Positions 47,124-55,706 are shown, counted from the first letter of the stretch. The stretch: 64,000 bases of DNA from Robertmurraya sp. FSL R5-0851 (GCF_038002965.1 NZ_JBBOOE010000001.1:1407001-1471000), one strand, 5' to 3'. Numbers and translations: made by a program. Notes: a model not told the origin generated them from the letters alone.

Positions 47124-47462
47124 ATGTTGGTAAGTATGTTTGAGCAAAATGAAAGCAATCGAGCCGTTCACAACATTATTTCAGCAATAGTCGAGTCTAA
47201 TATAAATGAAAGCGATGACTATGTCCTATTCAAAAAAAGAGGACCTATTATTGATTGCTTCCAAGGACCATTTCATTCCAAAAAAAGTCAAACGTATGAA
47301 GTGATTTTGAAAGAAAGTGTTGTTGGGATTATATTAAGAATAAGTGCCATTAATTATAGGGGAATTATCGGTAAAATAGAAAATTTACAGGCTGCAATTC
47401 AAGAGGAAGTATACCTGTTGACGGGGTATAAAGTAAGTTATATTGACGTGAAACTTAGATAA
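47124..47462 (+). CDS. Hypothetical protein
   Basis: A 112-residue soluble protein with AAAGGAGGGA nine bases before the ATG and a strong terminator. Alternating beta-type stretches (QTYEVILKES, VVGIILRISAI) and a C-terminal segment VYLLTGYKVSYIDVKLR are visible. I do not recognise the family. It is a single gene between the permease (divergent) and ylbA (convergent). Confidence 0.7.
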   Translation: MLVSMFEQNESNRAVHNIISAIVESNINESDDYVLFKKRGPIIDCFQGPFHSKKSQTYEVILKESVVGIILRISAINYRGIIGKIENLQAAIQEEVYLLTGYKVSYIDVKLR

Positions 47463-47463
47463 T

Positions 47464-47490
47464 AAAAAAGACGCAAAATGCGTCTTTTTT
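47464..47490. terminator. Bidirectional terminator
   Basis: AAAAAAGACGCA/TGCGTCTTTTTT perfect stem, loop AAA, between convergent genes. Confidence 0.92.
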
Positions 47491-47848
47491 ATTTAGAAAA
47501 TTTCTCCACTTCTACTTTTACTTCGTTTAGAAGCTTTTCGCATTGGCTGACAAGTCCTTTTGGAAAAGTTTCACCTTCACCGTATTCTACACCGTGTGGA
47601 TAATAATGCTTTCCTAATAGCGGTGTCATTAATTGAACGGTTGCTTTGTGTGCTCCAACATCACCTTCTACAGCATATCCGAATACACGAAGATAGAAAG
47701 TTCCTTCTTTTAGGATAAACTTACGGTCGTATGTTACTCTTTCATAGTCCCATTGTCCTTCACGAACTAACCCATGATCAAGCATCACTTCGTCTAAACG
47801 ATTTAAATCTGCTTTTACGCTCTCAAGACCTACATTTTCAAACTTCAT
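47489..47848 (-). CDS. ylbA: YugN-like protein YlbA
   Basis: A 119-residue soluble protein with the YugN-like pattern (LDEVMLDHGLVREGQWDYERVTYDRKF near 17-43; TFYLRVFGYAVEGDVG near 47-62; LGKHYYPHGVEYGEGETFP near 74-92). Length and position before ylbB support YlbA. The start at 47848 has GGAGGGAAA directly upstream; seven more codons are open above. Function unknown. Confidence 0.85.
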   Translation of the reverse strand: MKFENVGLESVKADLNRLDEVMLDHGLVREGQWDYERVTYDRKFILKEGTFYLRVFGYAVEGDVGAHKATVQLMTPLLGKHYYPHGVEYGEGETFPKGLVSQCEKLLNEVKVEVEKFSK

Positions 47849-48064
47849 TATTTTCCCTCCTACAAACACGATCCCCGTCTACTTGAAACTGAAATGTTCA
47901 ATATGTAACGATAAATTCTTCATTTTTAATAATAGTAGAAATTATAGGAAGTTGCAATGAGAACGTTCACAAAAGTAACATATGTTTTCTCATATACACT
48001 GCGGAATAGTTGACCATACAAAAGGGAACGATAAAACTGATGATATTTTTTAGGAGGGCTCAGG

Positions 48065-48496
48065 ATGAAGACCATAAATGAGTTGATGACTAAGGAAGTC
48101 GAATGCTGCACGCTTCTTGATAATGTGTACGAGGTCGCACTTAAAATGAAAGAGCTAAACGTAGGTGCGATTCCAATTGTCGATGGTGATAAGTTAATCG
48201 GAATGATTACCGATCGTGATATTGTCGTTAGAGGTGTTGCTGAAAAACATCCTGGTTCGACAAAAGTCGAAGATATCATGAGTAAGCAGATTATAACGGT
48301 ATCACCTGAAACAACTGCTAGAGAGGCAGCTGAATTAATGGCCAAGCATCAAATTCGACGTCTTCCAGTAACAGAAGGAAAAAAACTAGTTGGAATAGTA
48401 GCTCTAGGGGATTTGGCTGTTGAAAAGATCACCGACTATCAAGCCGGTAAGGCCTTATCTGACATTTCCGAACATACTTCTTCTGACATGCATTAA
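48065..48496 (+). CDS. ylbB: CBS-domain protein YlbB
   Basis: A 143-residue protein made of a tandem CBS pair (about 7-60 and 73-125; IPIVDGDKLIGMITDRDIVVR and LPVTEGKKLVGIVALGDLAV). CBS pairs bind adenine nucleotides and act as energy or signal sensors. It stands alone, with no fused catalytic domain. AGGAGGGCTCAGG precedes the ATG. Order ylbA-ylbB-ylbC matches B. subtilis. Target unknown. Confidence 0.9.
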   Translation: MKTINELMTKEVECCTLLDNVYEVALKMKELNVGAIPIVDGDKLIGMITDRDIVVRGVAEKHPGSTKVEDIMSKQIITVSPETTAREAAELMAKHQIRRLPVTEGKKLVGIVALGDLAVEKITDYQAGKALSDISEHTSSDMH

Positions 48497-48497
48497 T

Positions 48498-48527
48498 AAA
48501 GGCACCTTTTGGTGTCTTTATTTTATT
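48498..48527 (+). terminator. Terminator of ylbB
   Basis: AAAGGCACC pairs with GGTGTCTTT (one mismatch) around TTTT, followed by ATTTTATTT. Confidence 0.82.
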
Positions 48528-48662
48528 TATGTACAGAGCCTGGTAGAGTATAATAAGATAATAACTACTTTATTATCCTATTTTATTTTCTATGAAATAC
48601 TATACTATTTATATAATGCTTGCATACAATGATAGAAAGAATGATAGAGAGGAGGATGGCCT

Positions 48663-49727
48663 CTGAGAAGTTTAGGAAGAATATTGATATTGATTACTGC
48701 AATCTTAGGAATTGTATTTTATTTAAATATTCAAAATGGTGACGAGGAGATACTCGTAGAAGACGGTACGCAAAAGAAAGGAAGTAACCAGGACATTTCA
48801 AATAATTCGAGCGATGAAGGAACAAACTCTGAAAGACCAACGGACGGAGTTTCTACTTATATCGGAATGTCTAAAGAAACCTTAGAGGAAAACCTAGGCC
48901 AACCTAACAGAGTAGATCAGACTTATTATGGGTTTGATTGGTGGATTTATAATGCAGACCCTGCAAATTATTCTCAGATTGGTGTGAAAGACGGGAAGGT
49001 AGTAACCGTTTATGCCATCGGTTCGGAAGTGAATATAAGTCCCTTTAAGATAGGCCAACATGTAGATGAAATCTTTTCTTCTAGTTATGTAGAAACAGAA
49101 ATAGGGTTAGATTTTGAGGGGAGTTCCTATCAATTTGAATTATCAGAATCGGATCTAAATACAAGGCCATTGTTGAAAATGGGGGATATTTTCGTTCAAC
49201 TCTATATTGATAAATTTACGGCTACATTATCTAGTTTTAGGGTAATGGATGCAGAAACTTTATTGAAGCTAAGACCATATGAACTGGTTTATTTTGGTGA
49301 GTTGCAAGAGATTGAACCAGATGAGATGGTACCAGATGAAAAAGTAGAGGATGCAAATGAAAAACAAATATATGATATTACAAATATTATGAGAATGAGA
49401 TTTGGACTGGCTAGCTTACAGTGGGACGAGAAAACGGCAACAGTAGCCTATGGACATAGCAAGGATATGGAAGAAAGCAATACTTTTTCGCATACATCTG
49501 AAAAGTTCGGCGAGCTCACCGATCGCTTAGAGGCCGGGGAAGTTTTTTATCAGGTAGCTGGTGAGAATATTGCCGCAAACTATGCGGATGCTCCAGCAGT
49601 TATGGAAGGCTGGTTAAATAGTAAAGGTCACCGGGAAAGCTTATTAAACGAAGACTTTACCCATATCGGAGTAGGTGTGTATAAAAAGTATTACACGCAA
49701 AACTTTATCCAAGCTTGGAAAGAATGA
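48663..49727 (+). CDS. ylbC: CAP-family exported protein YlbC
   Basis: An exported protein of about 354 residues. A CTG at 48663 is proposed as start: GAGGAGGAT lies just upstream and the frame then begins L-R-S-L-G-R-I-L-I-L-I-T-A, a good signal-anchor sequence. The next in-frame start (TTG, 48684) cuts off the positive residues and has no site. After a Ser/Asn/Glu linker come a CAP-associated domain (about 60-200) and a C-terminal SCP/PR1 (CAP) domain (about 235-350; GHSKDMEESNTFSHTS, GENIAANY, HRESLLNEDFTHIGVG). It matches YlbC of B. subtilis. Function unknown; cell-wall location likely. Confidence 0.85.
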   Translation: MRSLGRILILITAILGIVFYLNIQNGDEEILVEDGTQKKGSNQDISNNSSDEGTNSERPTDGVSTYIGMSKETLEENLGQPNRVDQTYYGFDWWIYNADPANYSQIGVKDGKVVTVYAIGSEVNISPFKIGQHVDEIFSSSYVETEIGLDFEGSSYQFELSESDLNTRPLLKMGDIFVQLYIDKFTATLSSFRVMDAETLLKLRPYELVYFGELQEIEPDEMVPDEKVEDANEKQIYDITNIMRMRFGLASLQWDEKTATVAYGHSKDMEESNTFSHTSEKFGELTDRLEAGEVFYQVAGENIAANYADAPAVMEGWLNSKGHRESLLNEDFTHIGVGVYKKYYTQNFIQAWKE

Positions 49728-49728
49728 C

Positions 49729-49756
49729 AAAAAGGAGCTGAGTGCTCCTTTTTTTA
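49729..49756. terminator. Bidirectional terminator
   Basis: AAAAAGGAGC/GCTCCTTTTTTT, loop TGAGT, between ylbC and the convergent small gene. Confidence 0.92.
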
Positions 49757-49758
49757 CT

Positions 49759-50115
49759 TTAAAGTATATCATATCTACCAAATCGAAAATGACCTTCCTT
49801 CCAATTACCGTACACTCGCACTTCAACTCCGATCTCGAAATCATTGGTAAGGACTTTCCCTTTTACAATTGGAGTAATCTTTGAGACAACAGTTGTTGTC
49901 CCGTTATGAATAAGTGTGAGTTTGACTATATGTATATATCGATGATAATAAAAACGTTCTTTTGTTATATTTATTTGATGAATCTTTCCTGTTACAATTG
50001 CTTCTTCATATACTTGCTCTAATGCTAACCATTGCTCCGTATGAGATTGTAACTCACGCTTTGAAATAAGATAAAAATAAATAATAATGATAGGTATTAC
50101 AATGGCAGTTACCAA
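49759..50115 (-). CDS. Hypothetical membrane-anchored protein
   Basis: A 118-residue protein with one N-terminal membrane helix (about 2-18) and a soluble, beta-rich remainder (IVTGKIHQINITKERFYYHRYIHIVKLTLIHNG; GVEVRVYGNW). The start is TTG (50115) after AGGGTGAACCCAC. It lies 11 bases downstream of the thioesterase gene on the same strand, so the two form an operon. I do not recognise the family. Confidence 0.65.
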   Translation of the reverse strand: MVTAIVIPIIIIYFYLISKRELQSHTEQWLALEQVYEEAIVTGKIHQINITKERFYYHRYIHIVKLTLIHNGTTTVVSKITPIVKGKVLTNDFEIGVEVRVYGNWKEGHFRFGRYDIL

Positions 50116-50126
50116 GTGGGTTCACC

Positions 50127-50508
50127 CTATATTTTTTTTTCAATGACAAGAAAACTACCTGTCCCAATGGCTATCTTAACACCATCTGAACGGTGAATTT
50201 CTGCGGATAATACGAGTGTTTTTGAGCCTTTATGTTCCATTTTCGCTGTACAGACCATATGTTCTCCAATTCCAGCGGCAATATAATTTATATTCAACTG
50301 AGTTGTGACGGCACCATACCCTTCAGGGACAAGTGAATTTGCTAATACACCCATTGCTGTATCAAGCAAAGTTGCGGTCATTCCTCCATGTACAATATGC
50401 AAAGTATTATATAAAAGTGGAGAAATAGGAATGGTTATTTCACAATCATCATCCGATATTTTCCGTTCCATTTGCAAAAGGCTAGAGATAAACGTGGTGT
50501 TATCCCAT
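50127..50508 (-). pseudogene. PaaI-type thioesterase with one-base frameshift after the start
   Basis: Most of the frame encodes a hotdog-fold thioesterase (LLYNTLHIVHGGMTATLLDTAMGVLAN near residues 30-56, with the HGG motif; about 126 residues if intact). The only good start is ATG at 50508, seven bases after GGGAGGG, but it reads ATG-GGA-TAA. Removing one G of the GGG run (50504-50506 on the plus strand) gives ATG-GAT-AAC-ACC-ACG-TTT-ATC and joins the thioesterase frame with a sensible N-terminus. Without repair the frame opens only at TTG 50477, which has no ribosome site. This is either a recent mutation or a sequencing error. Confidence 0.7.
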
Positions 50509-50626
50509 TATATCCCTCCCTTTATCTTTCCTATCCTTTCCATTTTATCATGAAATCTTTGGTGCACATATTTTTCTTTTTTTCATATCGTATTATAGGC
50601 ATTCGTTTATGTTGAGGTGAAATAAA

Positions 50627-51052
50627 ATGGCCAAAAAGCAACTACATCCTTCCGTACAAAAGTTCAAGGAGTATGTTCGAGCCCACCCTGAACTTATTAA
50701 GCAGGTTAGAAGCGGGACAAATACTTGGCAAGAGTTATACGAGGAATGGTATCTATTCGGTGAGGAGGATTCTAAAGAAGATGGAACTGATGATCATCGT
50801 AGCCAATCAACGGAATCTACAAAAGAAACTTCAACGGAAGAATCATCTAAAAAGGACTGGATGTCAACGGTACTAGGTGCTGTAAGGAATATGGATCCAA
50901 ACCAGCTTCAACATCATATCGTGAGTATTAGTTCTGCCTTAGGTGCGATTCAAGGTGTGATTTCCTCCCTACAAGGAGGGAATAGTAGCCCAAATCCACC
51001 TAAAAAAAATGTAAGCCCACCGTCACATCCGTTTCACTTTAGACAAGATTAG
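50627..51052 (+). CDS. ylbD: YlbD-like putative spore coat protein
   Basis: A 141-residue protein with the YlbD N-terminal region (HPSVQKFKEYVRAHPELIKQVR, NTWQELYEEWYLFGEED), a Ser/Thr/Glu-rich linker (about 45-75) and a C-terminal half rich in Gln, Ser and Pro. YlbD is a predicted spore coat component. TGAGGTGAAATAAA precedes the ATG. ylbE follows after 14 bases, forming an operon. Confidence 0.88.
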   Translation: MAKKQLHPSVQKFKEYVRAHPELIKQVRSGTNTWQELYEEWYLFGEEDSKEDGTDDHRSQSTESTKETSTEESSKKDWMSTVLGAVRNMDPNQLQHHIVSISSALGAIQGVISSLQGGNSSPNPPKKNVSPPSHPFHFRQD

Positions 51053-51066
51053 AAGGGGGCTATTAG

Positions 51067-51306
51067 ATGAGAGAAGAAATTAATGAGTATTTACGTATGC
51101 AACCGCAATTAAAACAATTCTTAAGGGAACAGCCCATTTGGTACAGAAAGCTAGGAAGAAATCCACATGACATACAAAGCTTTGAAATTTCAGCATTACA
51201 CCATTATAAAAAGACCATTCCTCATCGTGTGGAGCAACTCAATCATAGTGTGCAAATGGCGAATATGATGATGAGCATGTTTCAAGCCATGAATAGTAAC
51301 CAATAA
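51067..51306 (+). CDS. ylbE: YlbE-like protein
   Basis: A 79-residue protein matching YlbE: QPQLKQFLREQPIWYRKLGRNPHDIQSFEISALHHYKKTIP, then a Met-rich C-terminal helix (MANMMMSMFQAMNS). AAGGGGGC lies eight bases before the ATG. Co-transcribed with ylbD; a terminator follows. Function unknown. Confidence 0.9.
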   Translation: MREEINEYLRMQPQLKQFLREQPIWYRKLGRNPHDIQSFEISALHHYKKTIPHRVEQLNHSVQMANMMMSMFQAMNSNQ

Positions 51307-51308
51307 GC

Positions 51309-51341
51309 AGCCTTCACTTTACAAGAGTTTGAAGGCTTTTT
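51309..51341 (+). terminator. Terminator of ylbDE
   Basis: AGCCTTCA pairs with TTGAAGGCT (bulged) across an 11-base loop, followed by TTTTTGG. Confidence 0.75.
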
Positions 51342-51413
51342 GGTTGGATTTTTGACTAAGCTTGCTGATAATTGCACAAAATATGTAAAATTGTGTGATT
51401 GGGGGCAGCAAAG

Positions 51414-51827
51414 TTGGTAAAGAAAATGGTATGTGTTTTTCTGATTGGACTTATGTTAAATGCTTGTCATAAAGATATCCCAGATCCTGAAGTGAAAAAA
51501 GAAATATCTATTGTTCCTATGCACACTGTACGAGCAGAAAATGATGTGGTCGTATTAGGAATGAAATCGGAACATTCATTTACAGTTCAGCATCATGTGA
51601 AGAGAAATAATGTTTACGTTGAGTGTTTTATTCCTGATATTTCATTTACCAATCGTAATACGAGCTTAATTGTCTCTGTGGATGGGAAACAGAAAAAAGT
51701 AGTAACAACAGCTGCCTTTATTATTAAAGGGCTTTCAAAAGGCTCTCACCAAATTCAATTACAAGTAGTTGAAAAAAATCAAAAACAAGAAGATATGATA
51801 AAAGATTTTGAAGTTCTCATAAGGTAG
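51414..51827 (+). CDS. Small lipoprotein, unknown
   Basis: A 137-residue lipoprotein. The start is TTG (51414) with GGGGGC seven bases upstream; an in-frame TTG at 51399 overlaps that site. The signal peptide KKMVCVFLIGLMLNAC ends in a lipobox (LNAC, lipidated C18). The mature part looks like a single beta-sandwich (VVVLGMKSEHSFTVQHHV; TSLIVSVDGKQKKVVTTAAFIIKGLSKGSHQIQLQVV). I do not recognise a named family. It lies between ylbE and ylbF. Confidence 0.72.
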   Translation: MVKKMVCVFLIGLMLNACHKDIPDPEVKKEISIVPMHTVRAENDVVVLGMKSEHSFTVQHHVKRNNVYVECFIPDISFTNRNTSLIVSVDGKQKKVVTTAAFIIKGLSKGSHQIQLQVVEKNQKQEDMIKDFEVLIR

Positions 51828-51887
51828 GATGTAAAAAGTTCATTTCTTCGCTCATTCATGGTAAAATATGAATCGGAGGTGAGCGGA

Positions 51888-52325
51888 TTGCTTGCTACAT
51901 CAGAAACTATAGAAATTCTAGAGTATGCAGAGGAATTGGCTTCAATGGTGCTAGAGTCAACCGTCGTTGAGGCTTATAATATATGCTTGAATAATGTAAA
52001 AAAAGATAGAGAAACACAAAACAAAATTAAAGCGTTCATACAAATGAAGGATCGTTATGAAGAGGTGGAACGTTTTGGAAGATACCATCCTGACTATAAA
52101 ACTGTCATGATGGAAATCCGCAACTTGAAGAGAGAAGTCGATCTCGACCTTAATGTAGCTGAATTCAAAAAAGCGGAGAATGATCTACAAGCACTTCTTG
52201 ATGAAATAAGTGTACTTATAGGTCGGTCAGTTTCTGACTTTATTAAAGTTCCAACCGGAAATCCTTTCTTTGAATCAAGTTGTGGTGGAGGTTGCAGCAC
52301 AGGCGGTAGCTGTGGATGTTCATAA
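51888..52325 (+). CDS. ylbF: YlbF/RicF regulator of development
   Basis: A 145-residue, mostly helical protein. With YaaT (RicT) and YmcA (RicA) it forms the Ric complex, which promotes competence, sporulation and biofilm formation and affects RNase Y-dependent mRNA processing; the complex carries FAD and [4Fe-4S] clusters. The C-terminal tail SSCGGGCSTGGSCGCS provides four cysteines for cluster binding. TTG at 51888 is chosen because CGGAGGTG lies seven bases upstream and MLATSETIEI lines up with B. subtilis YlbF. YaaT and YmcA are not in this window. Confidence 0.93.
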   Translation: MLATSETIEILEYAEELASMVLESTVVEAYNICLNNVKKDRETQNKIKAFIQMKDRYEEVERFGRYHPDYKTVMMEIRNLKREVDLDLNVAEFKKAENDLQALLDEISVLIGRSVSDFIKVPTGNPFFESSCGGGCSTGGSCGCS

Positions 52326-52334
52326 ATTAACTGT

Positions 52335-52363
52335 AAGCATAGGAGAATTCCTATGCTTTTTTT
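52335..52363 (+). terminator. Terminator of ylbF
   Basis: AAGCATAGGA/TCCTATGCTT perfect 10-bp stem, loop GAAT, followed by TTTTT. Confidence 0.92.
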
Positions 52364-52421
52364 ATGCCCATGTATGTGTTAGAATAAAAAGACAATTGTG
52401 TAATTAAAAAGGAGTAAAGCG

Positions 52422-52697
52422 ATGCTAGGTCAACGTCAAGGAATTATTGTATGGCTATTTTCTCTTAAGCAAGCGAAAATGCTTCGCAAATTTGGGAATG
52501 TTCATTACGTATCAAAAAGATTGAAGTACGTGGTCTTATATTGCAATCAAGATGAAACGGAAACAGTCATGGAAAAAATAAAAAGCTACTCCTTTGTTAA
52601 AAAAGTCGAGCCATCCTTTAAACCTTTCTTAAAGGTTGAATACGAGAATTCGAGACCAGATAAGGCAAAGGAATACGACTATAAAATGGGAATATAA
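52422..52697 (+). CDS. ylbG: YlbG (UPF0298) protein
   Basis: A 91-residue basic soluble protein of the UPF0298 family ([37 protein letters not shown]...). AAAGGAGTAAAGCG lies before the ATG. In B. subtilis ylbG directly precedes ylbH (rsmD); here two extra genes, an insertion sequence and one more gene lie between. Function unknown. Confidence 0.92.
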   Translation: MLGQRQGIIVWLFSLKQAKMLRKFGNVHYVSKRLKYVVLYCNQDETETVMEKIKSYSFVKKVEPSFKPFLKVEYENSRPDKAKEYDYKMGI

Positions 52698-52729
52698 AAG
52701 ATCAGGAGGGGATAACCTCCTGATCTTTT
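52696..52729. terminator. Bidirectional terminator
   Basis: AAAAGATCAGGAGG/CCTCCTGATCTTTT perfect 14-bp stem, loop GGATAA, between ylbG and a convergent gene. Confidence 0.95.
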
Positions 52730-53117
52730 ATTGTAGTGGAGCGATATAATGATTTAAACGCAAGATGCCTATTATATATTGATAGAATAATTCCTTTTCC
52801 GAAAAATCAGTAGAAGGTTTTACATCAAATTGAATAATTTCTTTCCTATATTCACTAGCTAACTTTTCAAATAACTCAAAACGCTTGTTTTTTGTCACAT
52901 GTGGATTCGGAATTCCTTCACGACAAACATACAGTGGTTGGAAGTTGCCAGGATCAGTGGGCTTTAAAACAACGACTAATGAAGTGACTGATCTTTTATT
53001 TATTTCTGTATGTAACGCCATGAAATGCATGAGTCGATGTTTATTTGCTTTAGCAATTTCTAGTAACTCGTATATATCTGAATAGCCCTCTCCTAATTCA
53101 ATAAACCTCTGGATCAA
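52728..53117 (-). CDS. Hypothetical protein
   Basis: A 129-residue soluble protein. The start is TTG (53117) with AAAGGAGGTC eight bases upstream. Helical N-terminus (MIQRFIELGEGYSDIYELLEIAKANKHRLMHF), a central strand-rich region (SVTSLVVVLKPTDPGNFQPLYVCREGIP) and a C-terminal helix. Similar Bacillus genes have been labelled methylthioribose kinase, which I consider a misannotation because no kinase motif is present. Function unknown. Confidence 0.7.
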   Translation of the reverse strand: MIQRFIELGEGYSDIYELLEIAKANKHRLMHFMALHTEINKRSVTSLVVVLKPTDPGNFQPLYVCREGIPNPHVTKNKRFELFEKLASEYRKEIIQFDVKPSTDFSEKELFYQYIIGILRLNHYIAPLQ

Positions 53118-53271
53118 TGAAATGACCTCCTTTTTTTGTATATGGACTTGCAGAGTGGTGTCGAACTAAGTCAAATTTCGTATTTCTTTCAAAAATACTG
53201 TGTGACGTGATTCTCTCTATCTGCTATTGTAATGGTAAGAGATTTAAGAGATTTTAACAAGGGGAATGGAT

Positions 53272-53874
53272 ATGTGGAAGATACCGTTCACATTTTTTAT
53301 CATATTATCAGCTGTTATCAGTGGCTTGTTATTTTGGCAATGGGATGCCTATTCAAAAGAACTTGAACAGCCTGCTGACATGGAGAATGCGAATCAAAGG
53401 ATTTCTATTCAAACAGAAACAGACATATTAGTAATCACGCAAAAGCTAAGTGGTCTTACAGGAAAAAAGGAAATTCCTTTTGTACTTCCTAGTGAAGTAA
53501 TTTCCTGGAAATGTCTTCTTGAGGATGGAAGTGAATGTGGAAGACAGGAAGAAAGTGAAACATCACTTAAACCTGATAGTAAAGGAAATATCCAAATACA
53601 ATTCACACTACCGATAAAAGTAAATGAAAAAGCCTTTCTTTTTAATCAATGGTTAGCTTCGTTTTCAAATGTACAAGTGACTGAAACAAAGGTCGAGCTT
53701 ATCGATTCAACAAAAAGAAATGGAACATGGGTAATGGGTATTCCCTTAAAAGGAAACAAAAAGCTTGATCTTATTGATTATTATGTATTTGAGGGCCAAT
53801 TAGCTAATCCCTCCCTTTATTGGCAGGCTGATTCTTTATTACAAGAAGAAGTCGACAGCAAGCTTATGATTTAA
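53272..53874 (+). CDS. Hypothetical membrane-anchored protein
   Basis: A 200-residue protein with an N-terminal signal anchor (about 5-22, IPFTFFIILSAVISGLLFW) and an extracellular domain of mainly beta strands. The start at 53272 has AAGGGGA six bases upstream; the ATG at 53266 is too close to that site. The stop is directly followed by one arm of a terminator stem that has been split by the insertion sequence. I do not recognise the family. Confidence 0.7.
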   Translation: MWKIPFTFFIILSAVISGLLFWQWDAYSKELEQPADMENANQRISIQTETDILVITQKLSGLTGKKEIPFVLPSEVISWKCLLEDGSECGRQEESETSLKPDSKGNIQIQFTLPIKVNEKAFLFNQWLASFSNVQVTETKVELIDSTKRNGTWVMGIPLKGNKKLDLIDYYVFEGQLANPSLYWQADSLLQEEVDSKLMI

Positions 53875-53885
53875 TAGACTCTCGG
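53872..53885 (+). terminator. Left arm of a terminator split by the insertion sequence
   Basis: TAATAGACTCTCGG is the left arm of a stem whose right part (CGAATGCCGAGAGTCTATTTTA) now lies at 55742-55763. Rejoined with one copy of CTCGG, they give a perfect 14-bp stem AATAGACTCTCGGC/GCCGAGAGTCTATT with GAAT loop and a TTTTA tail, right after the stop of the upstream gene. Confidence 0.85.
53881..53885 (+). repeat. Target-site duplication, left copy (CTCGG)
   Basis: CTCGG; the second copy is at 55737-55741. Removing one copy and everything between rebuilds a perfect terminator hairpin, which supports a 5-bp duplication. Confidence 0.75.
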
Positions 53886-54025
53886 AATAACTAAGTCATT
53901 TTTATGGGATTTGTAAAAAAATAACTGGAAATTAGCTTCGATTCGATGAAAATTCCTTTTTTTCATTTCCTTTTTCAAAAAAATGCATACCAAATAAGCC
54001 TTGCTTATAAAATTTTTAAAAATGA

Positions 54026-55543
54026 TTAAGCAGACTTTTTAAAAATGACATTTTCGAGATTCAGCTTTTCTTTTTTAACGTCGTACCAAGCATCAATATG
54101 TTGGCACATCATAATGGCATAAGTCCGAATGTACCACATTTTCGTGGAACGATGACGACCTAATTCTAAATGATAATCAACCTTTTCACGTTTGTTCGAC
54201 CGTTCTACAGATGTACGACGCTTATAAGTTAGCTTCCACTTTTCAGACGTTCTCGGAGTCTTAGTAAACAACCGAAGGTTGTCCTTCCGGAATGTATGAA
54301 ATGTTCGACCGTATTTAGCTTTAGAACAGGGATTCTCACAAGTAATTTTTGTGCCGCATGCGAGTGGACATCTCCATTTCTGCCGGTTTTTGGATTTATC
54401 AAAACCATTGGGCTTCATTTTTAACCCTGCAGAACAAATTGGTGTCCCTTCGGGAGATATTTGTATATCGCTTTCAGTGCTGAAATTTTTCTTGGTTCGA
54501 ACATTCAGATCAATGAAAGGCTCGATATTATAATGATCTAGCAATTCATAAATAGGTTCCGCATCATGAGCAGCATCCAAGAGAATCTTACCAATTGTGC
54601 CCAAGGTAGTGCGTTGCGAAAATTCAATAGAACTGGCAACAAGACTGACAGAATCATGCCGGGAAGCTGGTTGAAGTCTTGGATACAAGGGTAGGTCGTA
54701 TCGACTGTCGCTAGTGGATAACATGTAGAGATGGTATCCGTTGAAGTAGCGTTCCCGTGAACTGTCCCACCCTGAGTCGATGTCAGGTTGGGAATAATGA
54801 CGAGGATGGTTACAATTCGTTAGTCCTTGGGCACTGCATTCACAAGTACGCTTGCTTCTTGGAAATCTAGCCGTTTCAATCGGGGTACCGTCTCCGACAA
54901 CCCCTAGAGCGTCCAAGTCTCCGAGTAAGCCTAGGTTCGCTGATACATGGAGAAATTGAGATTGAAATAATTCAAATAATCGATCGCTTGGCAGCACTTT
55001 TTTCTTAGCATCATAACGAAAAAAACGATCGATTAACTTTCTAACTATACCTGGACTTGATGGGGACGCTTTTTCGCCTTTCTTGGGTTTCTTCTTTTTC
55101 TTTTTTTGGCGTTTCGGTTTGATATTGGGTTTTATATTAGCGTTATCCCTTCCCCATAAACGGTGGAAAAAATCGTAGAAAGTCCCTATACCAGGAACTT
55201 TCCCCGGTTCAAAGCCACTCATGATGGCATAGAAAGGCACTCGATACAATTCATCAACCCATTCAGTAATACTGAGAGTTGGTTTAGCCAAAAGAAGCAA
55301 AAGGTAAGAGCGCATCATAGAAGACGGATCACGAGGCTCCGGACCTTTATTCGAATAAGAGCTCCGAAGCCACGAGGTAATCTGAGAAAGGTCAGTGATC
55401 CATAACTTGTAAATAATGGGCCAATCATTATTTACAATAGTAAGGACGTTACCAGAGTAATGCTTTCTTAATTGTTCTAAAACGAAGTTTTGGTAATCTT
55501 CATGACTAACGACAGTTGGCTTCACCTCAACACCCCAATTCAC
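54026..55543 (-). CDS. DDE transposase
   Basis: A 505-residue transposase with a DUF772-like N-terminal helical domain (RDPSSMMRSYLLLLLA near 71-86), a Lys-rich loop (145-158), and an RNase H-like catalytic core. The probable DDE residues are D218 (VGDGTPIE), D323 or D327 (LLDAAHDAEP) and E447 (SVERSNKRE). Cysteine groups near 234-244 and 392-406 may bind zinc. The frame is intact, so the enzyme could be active. The start GTG (55543) has no good site; a GTG at 55525 after GGGGTGTTGAG is another option. Confidence 0.88.
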   Translation of the reverse strand: MNWGVEVKPTVVSHEDYQNFVLEQLRKHYSGNVLTIVNNDWPIIYKLWITDLSQITSWLRSSYSNKGPEPRDPSSMMRSYLLLLLAKPTLSITEWVDELYRVPFYAIMSGFEPGKVPGIGTFYDFFHRLWGRDNANIKPNIKPKRQKKKKKKPKKGEKASPSSPGIVRKLIDRFFRYDAKKKVLPSDRLFELFQSQFLHVSANLGLLGDLDALGVVGDGTPIETARFPRSKRTCECSAQGLTNCNHPRHYSQPDIDSGWDSSRERYFNGYHLYMLSTSDSRYDLPLYPRLQPASRHDSVSLVASSIEFSQRTTLGTIGKILLDAAHDAEPIYELLDHYNIEPFIDLNVRTKKNFSTESDIQISPEGTPICSAGLKMKPNGFDKSKNRQKWRCPLACGTKITCENPCSKAKYGRTFHTFRKDNLRLFTKTPRTSEKWKLTYKRRTSVERSNKREKVDYHLELGRHRSTKMWYIRTYAIMMCQHIDAWYDVKKEKLNLENVIFKKSA

Positions 55544-55706
55544 GGTTTATAAGGAAATAAATCCCTTCGCCGGCGATTATTGTGGTGTTTTCAAAAAGTC
55601 AAGTATTTTCGACAAAAAAATCAACAAAATTTCACTGAGGAATTTCCAATTCTTCTTATAAAACGTGAAACATCCCCCTACTAAAAGTAGGAGGAATCAA
55701 ATAAAA

